46,662 nt of DNA from Oscillospiraceae bacterium (GTDB lineage Bacteria; Bacillota; Clostridia; Oscillospirales; Oscillospiraceae), in contig JAJQEJ010000003.1 in NCBI GenBank assembly GCA_021201735.1, forward strand, positions 1-46,662. Reading direction: 5' to 3'. The notes below the pieces were generated by a model, which was not told the origin of the DNA, made no database searches, and saw only the letters and a program-made list of their open reading frames with translations. Below, in pieces: positions 37,088-45,523 of this stretch; within the stretch, counting starts at the first letter, position 1, and each line of letters begins with the position of its first letter. The translations under genes and the position numbers were made by a program.

Positions 37088-38333
37088 TTGATCCGTTCCC
37101 TTCCGTATTGCTTTGCGCATTCCCGTCCGGCTGCCCTTCCCACGCGGAAAAGACGCCGATCTCCTCATGGCACTCCGCGACGAGCGTCACAGAGAGGATT
37201 CCGTCCGTTTCGGCTGCGGTACAGGTGGTGCTTGTCACCGTGCCGTCCTCGCCGAGCTCCTGCAACAGCTGGGTTCCAAGCCGCTCCTCCAGCATGGCGC
37301 GCGCCGCCTCTGTGTCGATAGCCGCGCTTGTCACGGTGTAATCGCGCACGGTTTCCCGTCCGAAGGAGATGGGGATCTGCCACTCCTCTCCGTGCGAGAG
37401 CGACCACGTCTCCTGTATTTTATCATACTTTTCGAAAGAAATGCCACTGTTTGTGTAAATATTTAAACGCCGGTCAAAAAAACAGAGGAAAAAGCGCTGT
37501 TCCTCCGCGCCGCTATACACCTTCACATCGGTCTCAAGCGGGATTTCCGCCGTCAGCGTGCGCCACGTGCGGGCGTAGACCCGCCCCTGCGCGCGCACCT
37601 GCTGCCACTTGCCCTCATAGCCGCTGTACTCCGGCGGGGCGAGGTAGATGTTGCCCGCGATCACAACCTCCCCCTCCAGCACCGTGTCCCCGTCCTGCAC
37701 CATCGCCTGCCCGCTCTCCGCCTCAATGCGGGTGATGATCCCGCTCGCCCTCGCCGTAATATCCCCGAGCTGCGTCTTGTCCACCAGCTTCGGGGCCTTG
37801 ATCCCCTCGCGCACCTCCACCTGCGCGCGGGTGCCGTTGAGGTTGATGGCCATCCACGAGAGTTCGGGGAGATTCAGCAGCGCCTCGTTTGCGATCTTCC
37901 GCTCATCGACCGACGGGCCGTACATCCCCGGGCGCAGTCCGCTGCGCCAGAGCTCGGAGAGGATGACCGCCGTGGGTACGCTCTCGTTTCCGCTCACGTC
38001 GATGACCAGAATATAGCGCGAGAGCACGCTCACGGCGGTAAGGGAGATCGCAAGCCCTGCCACAAAGGCGTAGCGCCTGCGAAATCGGTCTAGAATGGAT
38101 GGCACGCCACGCGGCGCAAGGCGTTTTACTTTACACCTTGCTTTCTCCCCCAAGCCCTCGGCACGGCGCGCGTCGGCGCGGGTGACCGTGATGTGCAGTA
38201 CCTGCCCACCCGGCCAGTCCACCCCCCAGAAGAGAATCCCCCGCTGGCCGCATAGGTTTAAAAACCGCTCCGGAAACGCGCCCTCGACCTCCAAATCTAC
38301 GCTGCCCCGGAGAAAATTCACCAGCTTGTTCAT
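37068..38333 (-). CDS. yqfD: Sporulation protein YqfD
   Basis: 421 residues. It starts MNKLVNFLRGSVDLEVEGAF, a typical YqfD beginning, has one membrane helix (YAFVAGLAISLTAVSVLSRYI, about 88-108) and a large external part with GDITARASGIITRI. YqfD is made in the mother cell during sporulation and is needed for efficient spore formation with YqfC. The C-terminal tail is Asn/Asp/Gly-rich and overlaps phoH. Confidence 0.92.
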   Translation of the reverse strand: MNKLVNFLRGSVDLEVEGAFPERFLNLCGQRGILFWGVDWPGGQVLHITVTRADARRAEGLGEKARCKVKRLAPRGVPSILDRFRRRYAFVAGLAISLTAVSVLSRYILVIDVSGNESVPTAVILSELWRSGLRPGMYGPSVDERKIANEALLNLPELSWMAINLNGTRAQVEVREGIKAPKLVDKTQLGDITARASGIITRIEAESGQAMVQDGDTVLEGEVVIAGNIYLAPPEYSGYEGKWQQVRAQGRVYARTWRTLTAEIPLETDVKVYSGAEEQRFFLCFFDRRLNIYTNSGISFEKYDKIQETWSLSHGEEWQIPISFGRETVRDYTVTSAAIDTEAARAMLEERLGTQLLQELGEDGTVTSTTCTAAETDGILSVTLVAECHEEIGVFSAWEGQPDGNAQSNTEGNGSIDGTDD

Positions 38334-38357
38334 GCCGTCCGCCCTCCCGCTTTCACG

Positions 38358-38636
38358 CTACTCAATCTGAATCCCCAAAATCCTGCCCATGATAAAAAGC
38401 TCATTGGCGTTCATGGCCTTGAGCTCAAGGTCTGTCCCCTGCACCTTCCAGATCATTTTCCCGCCGTTGATATGTATCTCCTCGCTGCCATAGGCCAAAA
38501 TCCCCTTATGGTTCTCCATCCGGAACTCCCTGTTCCCCGTGAGCACCACGCGCGGCATGCCCGCAACGATATCTCCGGGCAGGTCGAACAGCTCCGCCGT
38601 CCGCTCCAGGATGCCGTCTTTTTTCGGTTTCTCCAC
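38358..38636 (-). CDS. yqfC: Sporulation protein YqfC (YabP family)
   Basis: 92 residues from GTG 38636, behind AAGGAGGGAG. MPRVVLTGNREFRMENHKGI and a C-terminal LKAMNANELFIMGRILGIQIE are typical of the YabP/YqfC family. It is 24 bases upstream of yqfD, its usual partner, and is the first gene of the cluster. The open frame upstream of the GTG has no ribosome site. Confidence 0.9.
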   Translation of the reverse strand: MEKPKKDGILERTAELFDLPGDIVAGMPRVVLTGNREFRMENHKGILAYGSEEIHINGGKMIWKVQGTDLELKAMNANELFIMGRILGIQIE

Positions 38637-38716
38637 GTCGGCTCCCTCCTTGTCTGTTATTTCTATGAGACAGCCCCTCCCTTTTTGCCTGTCCACCCGG
38701 AAAAAGAAACAAAGCC

Positions 38717-38745
38717 TTGCCGAACGGGGCGCAATTGTTTACAAT
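38717..38745 (+). promoter_or_regulatory. Promoter of the acyl-ACP thioesterase gene
   Basis: TTGCCG (38717-38722), a 17-base spacer and TACAAT (38740-38745), 35 bases before the ATG. Confidence 0.55.
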
Positions 38746-38780
38746 ATACGTAACATGCAATTGCTGGAGGAGTGATAAAA

Positions 38781-39509
38781 ATGTACACAACAACAGGCCG
38801 CGTCGGCGCAAGCCAGACCGGCGCAGACGGGAATATGAAGCTGGTGTCCGCGCTCGACGCGGTGCAGGACTGCTCCAACCTGTGGATGGAGTCGGAGCCG
38901 GGCTTTGTGCAGTTTCTCACCGAACACCACGCGGGGATGTTCGTGCTGTTCCGGCAGGCCGATCTGCTCCGACTGCCCCAATACGGCGAGTGGTTTCACG
39001 TCGCGACAAGCATCTACCGCTGCGCGGGCTATTCCGGCTACCGCAACACCGTGCTCTACGGGGCGGACGGCGCGCCCTGCGTCCAGTCGTGGAGCCTCGG
39101 CGCGTTCGTCAGCTACGAGAGCGGGCGGCTTTTGAAGCTGCCGCCGAAGGAGAGCGGGCGGATTGTACTTGACCCCAAGGTGGACATGCAGTATCTCGAA
39201 CGGCACATCACACTGCCGGACATCCCCTATCGCACCCTGCCGGAGCAGCCTGTCCGCCGGGGCGACATCGACTTCAACGGCCACGTGAACAACGTGCGCT
39301 ATGTGGAAACCGCGCTGGAGCTGCTGCCCAAAGCGCGCGCCGTCGCCCGGCTGCGCATTGAATACAAATCCTCCGCCAAGCTCGGTGACGTCCTCTGCCC
39401 CACGCTGGGCGAGATGGAGCACCAGGCCTACCTGACCCTCTCCGACCGGAATGGCAGCCTTTACGCCGTCATGGAGTTGAGCGATCATAAAAATACATCG
39501 TCAGCATAA
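38781..39509 (+). CDS. Acyl-ACP thioesterase (FatA/TE14-like)
   Basis: 242 residues from ATG 38781, with GGAGGAG upstream. Two hotdog domains: the first begins YTTTGRVGASQTGADGNMKL, the second carries DFNGHVNNVRYVE, which contains the Asp-x-Asn-x-His catalytic arrangement of acyl-ACP thioesterases. It releases fatty acids from acyl carrier protein. The gene is monocistronic. Gut Clostridia commonly carry such enzymes; chain-length preference cannot be read here. Confidence 0.9.
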   Translation: MYTTTGRVGASQTGADGNMKLVSALDAVQDCSNLWMESEPGFVQFLTEHHAGMFVLFRQADLLRLPQYGEWFHVATSIYRCAGYSGYRNTVLYGADGAPCVQSWSLGAFVSYESGRLLKLPPKESGRIVLDPKVDMQYLERHITLPDIPYRTLPEQPVRRGDIDFNGHVNNVRYVETALELLPKARAVARLRIEYKSSAKLGDVLCPTLGEMEHQAYLTLSDRNGSLYAVMELSDHKNTSSA

Positions 39510-39567
39510 AAACGGCCGGTAGCACGAACACTACTATACGACCGGGAAAGTTACCCGGCATTGCAAA

Positions 39568-40143
39568 TCAACTGTGTTTCGCGTTCTTGCGTATCGCTAT
39601 TTTAAAATCCTCCTCATGCAGTATGCTTACATCCGGGTTGCGCGCCCACAAATCCAGAAAAAATCCCTGCCGCCGGTCTCGCAGCTGAAAAATATACCTG
39701 CGTTCGCGCTGGTCGAATAACACAACAGTGTAAATTCCGGCTGCGCCATGTGCATGATCTATGCCTTCACCAATGCGCCGGAGCGATTCAAGCGAGACAA
39801 GCTGTGCTGTATGGCGGAAATCAATTACAAAACTGTCGGTGAGAAACAGATGATTTTTCCTTCGTCCCCAATGCGCGTATCCTTTGCGGGCTGGCCACTC
39901 CAGCTCCAACCGCTCCAGCTGTGCAGATGAGCATGTCGCCAAATCCCGCTTCAATTTTTGGGGCAGGTATAAAATCATCACCACATTGAGGATGCACCCA
40001 ACGCAAAAAACAGGCAACACACGCAGCAGCACCACATCTTCATGCTGCGAACACAGGAACAGTGCCAACAGGAGTAGCAATAGCAGTATCAGCTTTAAGT
40101 GCCTGCTCCGTACCATCTTTTTATAATCATCAAAAAACTGCAA
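39568..40143 (-). CDS. Hypothetical membrane protein
   Basis: 191 residues from TTG 40143, seven bases after GGGGG; ATG 40167, directly abutting AAGG, would add eight residues. Two adjacent membrane helices (LILLLLLLLALFLCS and VLPVFCVGCILNVVMILYL, residues 17-62) precede a soluble domain with KNHLFLTDSFVIDF and VSLESLRRIGEG, which has the feel of a pleckstrin-like membrane-associated fold. I recognise no named family. It is a single gene. Confidence 0.65.
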   Translation of the reverse strand: MQFFDDYKKMVRSRHLKLILLLLLLLALFLCSQHEDVVLLRVLPVFCVGCILNVVMILYLPQKLKRDLATCSSAQLERLELEWPARKGYAHWGRRKNHLFLTDSFVIDFRHTAQLVSLESLRRIGEGIDHAHGAAGIYTVVLFDQRERRYIFQLRDRRQGFFLDLWARNPDVSILHEEDFKIAIRKNAKHS

Positions 40144-40288
40144 ATCACTACCCCCTGTACGCCTCATCCTTAATTTTGCTTAAATTATACCGCCCCATCG
40201 TTCATTACGCAACGGTTTCCGGCAGTACCCGCAGGGCACGCGTTGCGTAATATGTATCAAAATCGGTATCAACCCGAGAAGGATATGA

Positions 40289-40374
40289 CTCAGGCTGTCA
40301 AAAAACCGCGCACTAGGCGAGGTTTTTTGACAGCCTGAGCGGGTCTGCCCTGCACAAAACAAGGCGGACCCGCT
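40289..40374. repeat. Two consecutive hairpins on the left side of module C
   Basis: CTCAGGCTGTCAAAAAACC (40289-40307) pairs perfectly with 40321-40339. The next stem, GCGGGTCTGCC...GGCGGACCCGC (40339-40373), is almost the same as the terminator at 40969-41019 on the right of module C, including the CACAAAACA-type loop. No gene is visible between 40144 and 40454. Confidence 0.7.
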
Positions 40375-40454
40375 GATATTTTCGTGTTCTTTTATCTTTT
40401 GCTTCTTCCTTGTATCGCCACAGACTTCATCGTACCATTCGAGGACAGTGCCCG

Positions 40455-40613
40455 CTATATTGTGGCGCTGTCCTTTGTTTCGCTTTCCTGCAATTCGTTC
40501 TCCCCTGAGGATAAAAATATTTCCTCCAAAGTGAGTTGCGCCTTTTTCAATACCTCCAATGATTCGGTTATTGCATTGAATAGCGCATAGTACATTTTCT
40601 TATAATCGCCCAT
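40455..40613 (-). CDS. Small DYKxMY-type hypothetical protein, copy C
   Basis: A 52-residue protein, MGDYKKMYYALFNAITESLE then VLKKAQLTLEE and an acidic Ser/Glu-rich tail. ATG 40613 is six bases after GAGGTG, exactly as in copies A and B; the frame is open upstream to 40700 but without a site. The N-terminal half aligns with both paralogues. It is divergent from an HTH gene of a different subfamily. No membrane segment or signal peptide. Function unknown. Confidence 0.78.
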   Translation of the reverse strand: MGDYKKMYYALFNAITESLEVLKKAQLTLEEIFLSSGENELQESETKDSATI

Positions 40614-40629
40614 TTTTTCCACCTCTTTT

Positions 40630-40712
40630 CCAAAGTGTTGAATAGTGTTTAACATCGCTGCCTGCATTATACAGTAAAATGATGCTGTTGTAAACACCAT
40701 TCAACACTTTGG
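40630..40712. promoter_or_regulatory. Divergent promoter region with a 22-bp inverted repeat (module C)
   Basis: CCAAAGTGTTGAATAGTGTT... (40630-40651) is repeated in inverse orientation at 40691-40712 with one mismatch. Between them, on the minus strand, TTTACA (40689-40694), 17 bases and TATAAT (40666-40671) form the promoter of the small gene. One arm overlaps its -35 box; the other lies just after its transcription start. The sequence is unrelated to the operators of modules A and B. Confidence 0.75.
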
Positions 40713-40721
40713 GGGTGTACC

Positions 40722-40970
40722 ATGTTTAAGCTAAAAGCATCGGACGGCACAAATAATATCTGCGGCAGGAAACTTGCAAGGCTGCGGGCCGAACATAATC
40801 CCCCGCTGTCACAGCGTAAATTAGCCCAGATGCTGCAAGTGGAAGGGTATGACGTCGACAATCATTTTATCCGGCGTGTCGAGTTGGGCGAACGATTTGT
40901 AACCGATATTGAACTGCTCATGTTATCCGATGTATTGGGCGTGAGCCTTGACACATTATTGCGTGAATAA
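40722..40970 (+). CDS. HTH transcriptional regulator, module C
   Basis: 82 residues with GGGGGTG just before ATG 40722. After a 13-residue lead, GRKLARLRAEHNPPLSQRKL starts a Cro/C1-type HTH, with FIRRVELGERFVTDIELLML and SDVLGVSLDTLLRE at the end. It differs from the regulators at 634 and 28769: an insertion lies within the HTH (QVEGYDVDNHFI) and the GLTD ending is missing. It presumably binds the 22-bp inverted repeat at 40630-40712. Confidence 0.82.
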   Translation: MFKLKASDGTNNICGRKLARLRAEHNPPLSQRKLAQMLQVEGYDVDNHFIRRVELGERFVTDIELLMLSDVLGVSLDTLLRE

Positions 40971-41019
40971 GGTTTAGCGGGTCTGCCCTGAACAAAACAG
41001 GGCAGACCCGCTAAACCTT
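40969..41019. terminator. Perfect 22-bp bidirectional terminator right of module C
   Basis: AAGGTTTAGCGGGTCTGCCC and two more bases pair exactly with 40998-41019 around AACAAAA. It lies between the converging HTH gene and the ABC transporter, and its core repeats the left-side hairpin at 40339-40373. Confidence 0.85.
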
Positions 41020-41032
41020 AACTTTACATGTT

Positions 41033-41827
41033 TTACGACAACAGCAGGGTGTCGTCCGCCTCGTCGGAGCCGCTCAGGCGGCCAAATTGTTCGAGGAGGT
41101 ACTCCACGGTCAGCTTTTTCTTCTCCTTGCCGGAGATGTCGATGATGATCTTGCCGTTGTACATCATAATCAGGCGGTTGCCGTGGGCAATGGCGTCGCG
41201 CATGTTGTGCGTGACCATCATGGTGGTGAGGTGATGCTCGGCGATGATCCTGTCTGAGAGTTCCAGCACCTTCGCGGCGGTCTTGGGGTCGAGGGCGGCG
41301 GTGTGCTCGTCGAGCAGGAGCAGCTTTGGCTTTTGCAGCGTCGCCATCAGCAGCGTAAGCGCCTGCCGCTGTCCGCCGGAGAGCAGGCCCACCTTGCTTG
41401 TCAGGCGGTTTTCGAGCCCCAAATCCAGATCGGCCAGTCGCGTACGGTAGATCGCCCGCTCCTTTGCGGTAATGCCCCAGCGCAGGCCGCGCGTCTTCCC
41501 GCGGCGCATGGCGAGGGCGAGATTTTCCTCGATCCCCATGTCGGCGGCGGTACCCATCATGGGGTCCTGAAAGACCCGCCCGATAAATTTTGCCCGCCGG
41601 TGCTCCGGCAGCTTGGTCACGTCGCTTCCGTCGATCACGACGCTGCCGCTGTCCACGCCGTAGACCCCCGCTGTGACATTCAATAAGGTGGACTTGCCCG
41701 CGCCGTTCCCGCCGATGACGGTGACGAAATCGCCGTCCGCCAGCGTGAGGGAGACTGCGTCGAGCGCGCGCTTTTCGTTCACCGTCCCGTGGTTAAACAC
41801 CTTCACGACCTGATTGACCTCAAGCAC
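41033..41827 (-). CDS. ABC transporter ATP-binding protein (TrpZ-like)
   Basis: 264 residues from GTG 41827, behind GAGGGGGG; the gene overlaps the permease end by eight bases. Walker A is GGNGAGKS, the signature LLSGGQRQAL, Walker B LLLLDEHTAALD, then the switch His in VTHNMRDA. It powers the putative aromatic amino acid or small-molecule importer encoded with the next two genes (TrpXYZ type). Last gene of the operon, ended by the terminator at 40969. Confidence 0.9.
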   Translation of the reverse strand: MLEVNQVVKVFNHGTVNEKRALDAVSLTLADGDFVTVIGGNGAGKSTLLNVTAGVYGVDSGSVVIDGSDVTKLPEHRRAKFIGRVFQDPMMGTAADMGIEENLALAMRRGKTRGLRWGITAKERAIYRTRLADLDLGLENRLTSKVGLLSGGQRQALTLLMATLQKPKLLLLDEHTAALDPKTAAKVLELSDRIIAEHHLTTMMVTHNMRDAIAHGNRLIMMYNGKIIIDISGKEKKKLTVEYLLEQFGRLSGSDEADDTLLLS

Positions 41828-42728
41828 GGATACGCCCCCCTCTCCGGGAAAGATAGACGCCCCTGAAATGAGGGACGGCGAGGAACAGCGCCACGACAAG
41901 GGCGGAAAAGAGCTTGAGGTCGGTGGAGGACATCCCCATCCGCAGGACAATCGCAATGGCAATATAGTAGAGAATGGCACCGATCACAGCAGAGAGGAGG
42001 CGCAGGGCGAAATTGCGGAATATTTTTGAAAAGATCACGTCGCCGATGATGACGGCGGCAAGGCCGATGACGATGGCGCCTTGTCCCATTTTCACGTCGG
42101 AGGAGCCCTGGTACTGCGCGAGCAGTCCGCCCGCGAGGGCGACCAGCCCGTTCGAGAGGGCAAGGCCGAGCACCTTGTTAAAGCTGGTGTTGATGCCCTG
42201 TGCCCGCGCCATATTGGGATTGCTGCCTGTGGCGCGCAGGCTGTTGCCCACCTCTGTGCCGAAAAACAGGTATACCAATACAATAATGGCGGCAACGAAG
42301 GCCAGCAGGATCAGAATGGTTGCCAGCATGCGGTCGTCACGGGAGGTGACCAGCAGGTTATACTTGCTTGCGCTGATTGCCACGTTCGACTTGCCGCCCA
42401 TAATCCGTATATTGATGGAATAAAGCCCCAGCTGGGTCAGAATACCGGCGAGAATCGCGGGGATGCCAAGCAGGGTGTGGAACAGGCCGGTCACGAGCCC
42501 AGCCAGCATACCCGCGCAAAACGCGATGAGGAGCGCAAGCCCCATCGGAACACCCGCTACAATGCACATTACGGCGGCCGCGGCGCCGGTGGCGACGGAG
42601 CCGTCTACGCTGAGGTCGGCAAAGTCGAGCAATTTATATGTAATATAGACGCCGATGGCCAAAATGCCCCAGATCAGCCCCTGCGCGACGGAGTTGGGCA
42701 TTTGATTTAAAAACGCGATGAAAACCAT
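41820..42728 (-). CDS. ABC transporter permease (TrpY-like)
   Basis: 302 residues from ATG 42728, with GGTAGG about nine bases upstream. It has eight to nine hydrophobic segments and the Liv-type permease motif LLDFADLSVDGSVATGAAAA near residue 31. SLRATGSNPNMARAQGIN in the middle is a typical cytoplasmic loop of this family. It works with the ATPase downstream and the binding lipoprotein upstream. Confidence 0.9.
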   Translation of the reverse strand: MVFIAFLNQMPNSVAQGLIWGILAIGVYITYKLLDFADLSVDGSVATGAAAAVMCIVAGVPMGLALLIAFCAGMLAGLVTGLFHTLLGIPAILAGILTQLGLYSINIRIMGGKSNVAISASKYNLLVTSRDDRMLATILILLAFVAAIIVLVYLFFGTEVGNSLRATGSNPNMARAQGINTSFNKVLGLALSNGLVALAGGLLAQYQGSSDVKMGQGAIVIGLAAVIIGDVIFSKIFRNFALRLLSAVIGAILYYIAIAIVLRMGMSSTDLKLFSALVVALFLAVPHFRGVYLSRRGGRIRA

Positions 42729-42849
42729 TTTATCAGACCTACCCTCTCTTGAAAGCCACACACCACTTTAAAAATGCAATAAAGAAGTGACGATAAAAGA
42801 ATAACCTTTACCGCCACTTCTGTCAAGTTTTGATTTGTATGAAAACTGA

Positions 42850-43866
42850 TTACGTCAGATCGAGCGCCACATAGTCCGCAGGGATGGTGATGCCGAGCGC
42901 CTCCGCTATTTCGGGGTTATACATCTTCGTGGGCGCGCTTGCGAACTCGATGGGCATATCGGCGGGATTCTGTCCATTGACGAGGATTTCATACGCCATC
43001 TGCGCCGTGACGGTGCCGAGGTCGTAGTAGCTGATGGACAGGGTAGCAAGTCCGCCGCCCTTGCACATATTTTCCTCTCCGGTGATGACGGGGGTCCCCG
43101 CTTCAAGCGAGATATTCTTCACGAGATCCATCGTCTTGGCAATGGTGTTGTCGGTGGGGATATAGATCGCGTCCACTTCGGAGGCCGCCTTGGTCATCAC
43201 GGCCTGCAGGTCATTGGAATCCGCGATGGTATAGCGTGTATAGGTGACGCCCTTCGCGTCGAGCGCCTCCTCGGCCTTCTCAATCTGGAACAGGGAGTTC
43301 GGCTCGGCGGAGCAGTAGAGCAGACCCACATGGGCGGCGTCCGGCAGGAGCTCGGTCAGAAGGTCAATCTGCTCACCGATGGGGGCGAGGTCGGAGGTGC
43401 CAGTCACATTGGAGCCGGGATGGTCGTTGCTCTCCACCACGCCCGCCGTCACATAGTCCGTGACGGAGGTGCCGACCACAGGGATGGTCGTCGTGCCGGA
43501 AGACGCGGCCTGCAGCGCGGTTGTGGCGTTGGCCATAATCAGGTCGACGTCGTCGGCGACAAATTTGCTGACGATGGTGGTACAGAAGCTCATATCACCC
43601 TGCGCGATCTGTGGGTCGAACACGACGTTCTCCGCGCCGAGCAGTTCGGTCAGCTTCTCCTGAAAGCCGAGCGTCGCCGCGTCGAGCGCCGCATGCTCCT
43701 CCTGCTGGACAATACCGATGTGGTACACCTGCGTGCTTGCCGTGTTTTCCACGGCGGGCTCGCCGGACGGCACGGTCGTCTCCGTCGGTGTAGACTGACA
43801 TGCGCCTAAGCTGATCGCCATGGCTGCGGCAGCGGCCACAGCGCCGATTTTTGCGGTTTTCTTCAT
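42850..43866 (-). CDS. ABC transporter substrate-binding lipoprotein (TrpX-like)
   Basis: 338 residues. The lipoprotein signal is MKKTAKIGAVAAAAAMAISLG followed by ACQS. The mature part starts YHIGIVQQEEHAALDAATLGF, as in the ABC_sub_bind family (type I binding fold) whose characterised members take up tryptophan or tyrosine; IPVVGTSVTDYVTAGVV and GLLYCSAEPNS are further family landmarks. GGAGGAG precedes ATG 43866. The promoter at 43948 is consensus-like. The ligand is a family-based guess. Confidence 0.88.
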   Translation of the reverse strand: MKKTAKIGAVAAAAAMAISLGACQSTPTETTVPSGEPAVENTASTQVYHIGIVQQEEHAALDAATLGFQEKLTELLGAENVVFDPQIAQGDMSFCTTIVSKFVADDVDLIMANATTALQAASSGTTTIPVVGTSVTDYVTAGVVESNDHPGSNVTGTSDLAPIGEQIDLLTELLPDAAHVGLLYCSAEPNSLFQIEKAEEALDAKGVTYTRYTIADSNDLQAVMTKAASEVDAIYIPTDNTIAKTMDLVKNISLEAGTPVITGEENMCKGGGLATLSISYYDLGTVTAQMAYEILVNGQNPADMPIEFASAPTKMYNPEIAEALGITIPADYVALDLT

Positions 43867-43913
43867 GTGTGCTTCTCCTCCGTAAAATTATTTTTATGTA
43901 TTCTCCTAAACGC

Positions 43914-43976
43914 TTTAACGGTATACACCATTAAACCATTTGCCTGCATTATACGCAATTCGGAAGAGATTGTCAA
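43914..43976 (-). promoter_or_regulatory. Strong sigma-A promoter of the TrpXYZ-type operon with a 22-bp operator-like palindrome
   Basis: On the minus strand TTGACA (43971-43976), a 17-base spacer and TATAAT (43948-43953). Just after the expected transcription start, TTTAACGGT...ACCATTAAA (43914-43935) is an imperfect palindrome, well placed for a repressor. Confidence 0.75.
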
Positions 43977-44027
43977 TTCCCAATCGGAATCCGTCCCATT
44001 ATTTTCTATTATTTAGCAAACCCTGTT

Positions 44028-44056
44028 TTGACTTATCCACCCGGATATGCTACAAT
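44028..44056 (+). promoter_or_regulatory. Sigma-A promoter of the tagA-like operon
   Basis: TTGACT (44028-44033), a 17-base spacer and TACAAT (44051-44056). The -10 box lies inside the longest open frame, so ATG 44047 cannot be the translation start. Confidence 0.8.
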
Positions 44057-44091
44057 ACAACGCAACGATAGATCATGTGGAGGCTGGCCTT

Positions 44092-44814
44092 TTGAGAACC
44101 GACGTGCTGGGTGTAAAATTTGATCAGGTGACGCCGGAGGAGGCCCTTGCGCAGGCGCGGGCGCTGGTGGCGGACGGGGGCTTTCACTACGCCGTGACCC
44201 CCAATCCGGAGTTTATTCTGGAGGCGGAGAAAAACGAGCCGTTCGCGCGGGCGCTGGATGGGGCGGATATTGTCCTGCCCGACGGCGTCGGTGTGCTGTA
44301 CGCCGCGAAAATTTTAGGCCGTCCGCTCAAGGCACGGGTGACCGGCATGGCGTTTGCATGCGGCCTGCTCGGCTGGATGGCGGAGCAGGATATCCCGCTC
44401 TTTCTGCTCGGCGCAAAGCCGGGCGTGGCCGCGCGCGCGGCGGAGCGGATGGTACAGGACTATCCTGGGCTGCGCGTCTGCGGTACGCAGGACGGCTACT
44501 TTCAGGACGACGCGCCGGTGGTGGAGGAGATTCGCGCGTCAGGCGCGCAGGTGGTATTCGTCTGCCTCGGCGCGCCGAAGCAGGAGCTGTGGATGGTACA
44601 GCACGGCGCAGCGACGGGGGCCCGCCTGATGGTAGGGCTGGGCGGCTGTCTGGACGTGTTCGCGGGCGACGTGCAGCGCGCCCCCGCGGCGATGCAGAAG
44701 ATGGGGCTGGAGTGGCTCTACCGGCTTGTCAAGCAGCCCAAGCGCGCCGGGCGCATGGCGCGCCTGCCGCTCGTGCTGCTGCAAGCGTGCGGCGCGCGTC
44801 TGAGGGGGAGGTAG
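44092..44814 (+). CDS. WecG/TagA/CpsF family glycosyltransferase
   Basis: 240 residues from TTG 44092, eight bases after GGAGG. LGVKFDQVTPEEAL, HYAVTPNPEFILEAEKN and ADIVLPDGVGVLYAAKIL in the first third are the family signature, and FVCLGAPKQELWM follows. Members add N-acetylmannosamine or a related sugar to an undecaprenyl-linked acceptor in teichoic acid or capsule synthesis, at the inner face of the membrane. No other wall-polymer genes are near. A thymidylate kinase-like gene follows after four bases. Confidence 0.92.
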   Translation: MRTDVLGVKFDQVTPEEALAQARALVADGGFHYAVTPNPEFILEAEKNEPFARALDGADIVLPDGVGVLYAAKILGRPLKARVTGMAFACGLLGWMAEQDIPLFLLGAKPGVAARAAERMVQDYPGLRVCGTQDGYFQDDAPVVEEIRASGAQVVFVCLGAPKQELWMVQHGAATGARLMVGLGGCLDVFAGDVQRAPAAMQKMGLEWLYRLVKQPKRAGRMARLPLVLLQACGARLRGR

Positions 44815-44818
44815 GTTC

Positions 44819-45502
44819 ATGGCGGGAAAGCTCATTGTCTTTGAGGGCACCGACGGCTCCGGCAAATCCACGCAGTTTCGTCTGCTGTGCGACCGCCTCA
44901 CGCGGGAATCGGCGGAATTTACCCGGCTGGTATTCCCCCAGTACGACCAGCCCTCCTCCATGCTGCTGCGGATGTATCTGGACGGCTCCTTCGGGTTGCG
45001 CCCGGACGACGTGAACCCCTACGCAGCCTCCACCTTTTACGCCGTAGACCGCTACGCGTCGTGGAAACAGGGCTGGGGCGACGACTACCGCGCCGGAAAA
45101 CTGATTCTGGCTGACCGCTATATCACCTCCAACGCGGTGCATCAGGCGGCAAAGCTGCCGGAAGCGGCGTGGGAGGGCTTTTTCGACTGGCTCTTTGACT
45201 TTGAATGCGATAAGCTGGGGCTGCCGCGGCCCGATTTTGTCTTTTATATGGATATGCCCACCGAGCAGGCATTGGCGCTCCTGCGCGCGCGGGAGGAGGC
45301 GACGGATACCCACGGGGATATCCACGAGACCGCCGCCGACTACCTCGCCCTCTGCCGGAAGACGGCGCAGCGGGCGGCAAAGTATCTCGGCTGGCACCCG
45401 GTTGCTTGCGTGGATGACGCCGGGCGCGTGCGCCCCGCGGAGGATATCCACGCGGAAATCTGGCAGACACTGACCCGGCATGGCTTTATCGGCAATCCAT
45501 AA
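44819..45502 (+). CDS. Thymidylate kinase-like nucleotide kinase
   Basis: 227 residues. The P-loop is FEGTDGSGKST (residues 8-18); DRYASWKQGW and LADRYITSNAVHQAAKLP supply the DR-type substrate and lid contacts of thymidylate kinases. Only 37 bases lie between its end and the next start. The protein is slightly longer than typical Tmk, and VFPQYDQPSSMLLRMYLDGSFG is a distinctive insert seen in a divergent clostridial branch, so dTMP as substrate is likely but not certain. ATG 44819 follows GGGGGAGGTAG. Confidence 0.82.
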   Translation: MAGKLIVFEGTDGSGKSTQFRLLCDRLTRESAEFTRLVFPQYDQPSSMLLRMYLDGSFGLRPDDVNPYAASTFYAVDRYASWKQGWGDDYRAGKLILADRYITSNAVHQAAKLPEAAWEGFFDWLFDFECDKLGLPRPDFVFYMDMPTEQALALLRAREEATDTHGDIHETAADYLALCRKTAQRAAKYLGWHPVACVDDAGRVRPAEDIHAEIWQTLTRHGFIGNP

Positions 45503-45523
45503 ATAAAAAGGGAGGACACACAA

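Noticed and set aside
39568..40167. DDYKKM near the N-terminus of the membrane protein as a fourth DYKxMY copy
   Set aside because: The match is short, lacks the MY and the N-terminal position, and the protein is a two-helix membrane protein without a divergent HTH gene.
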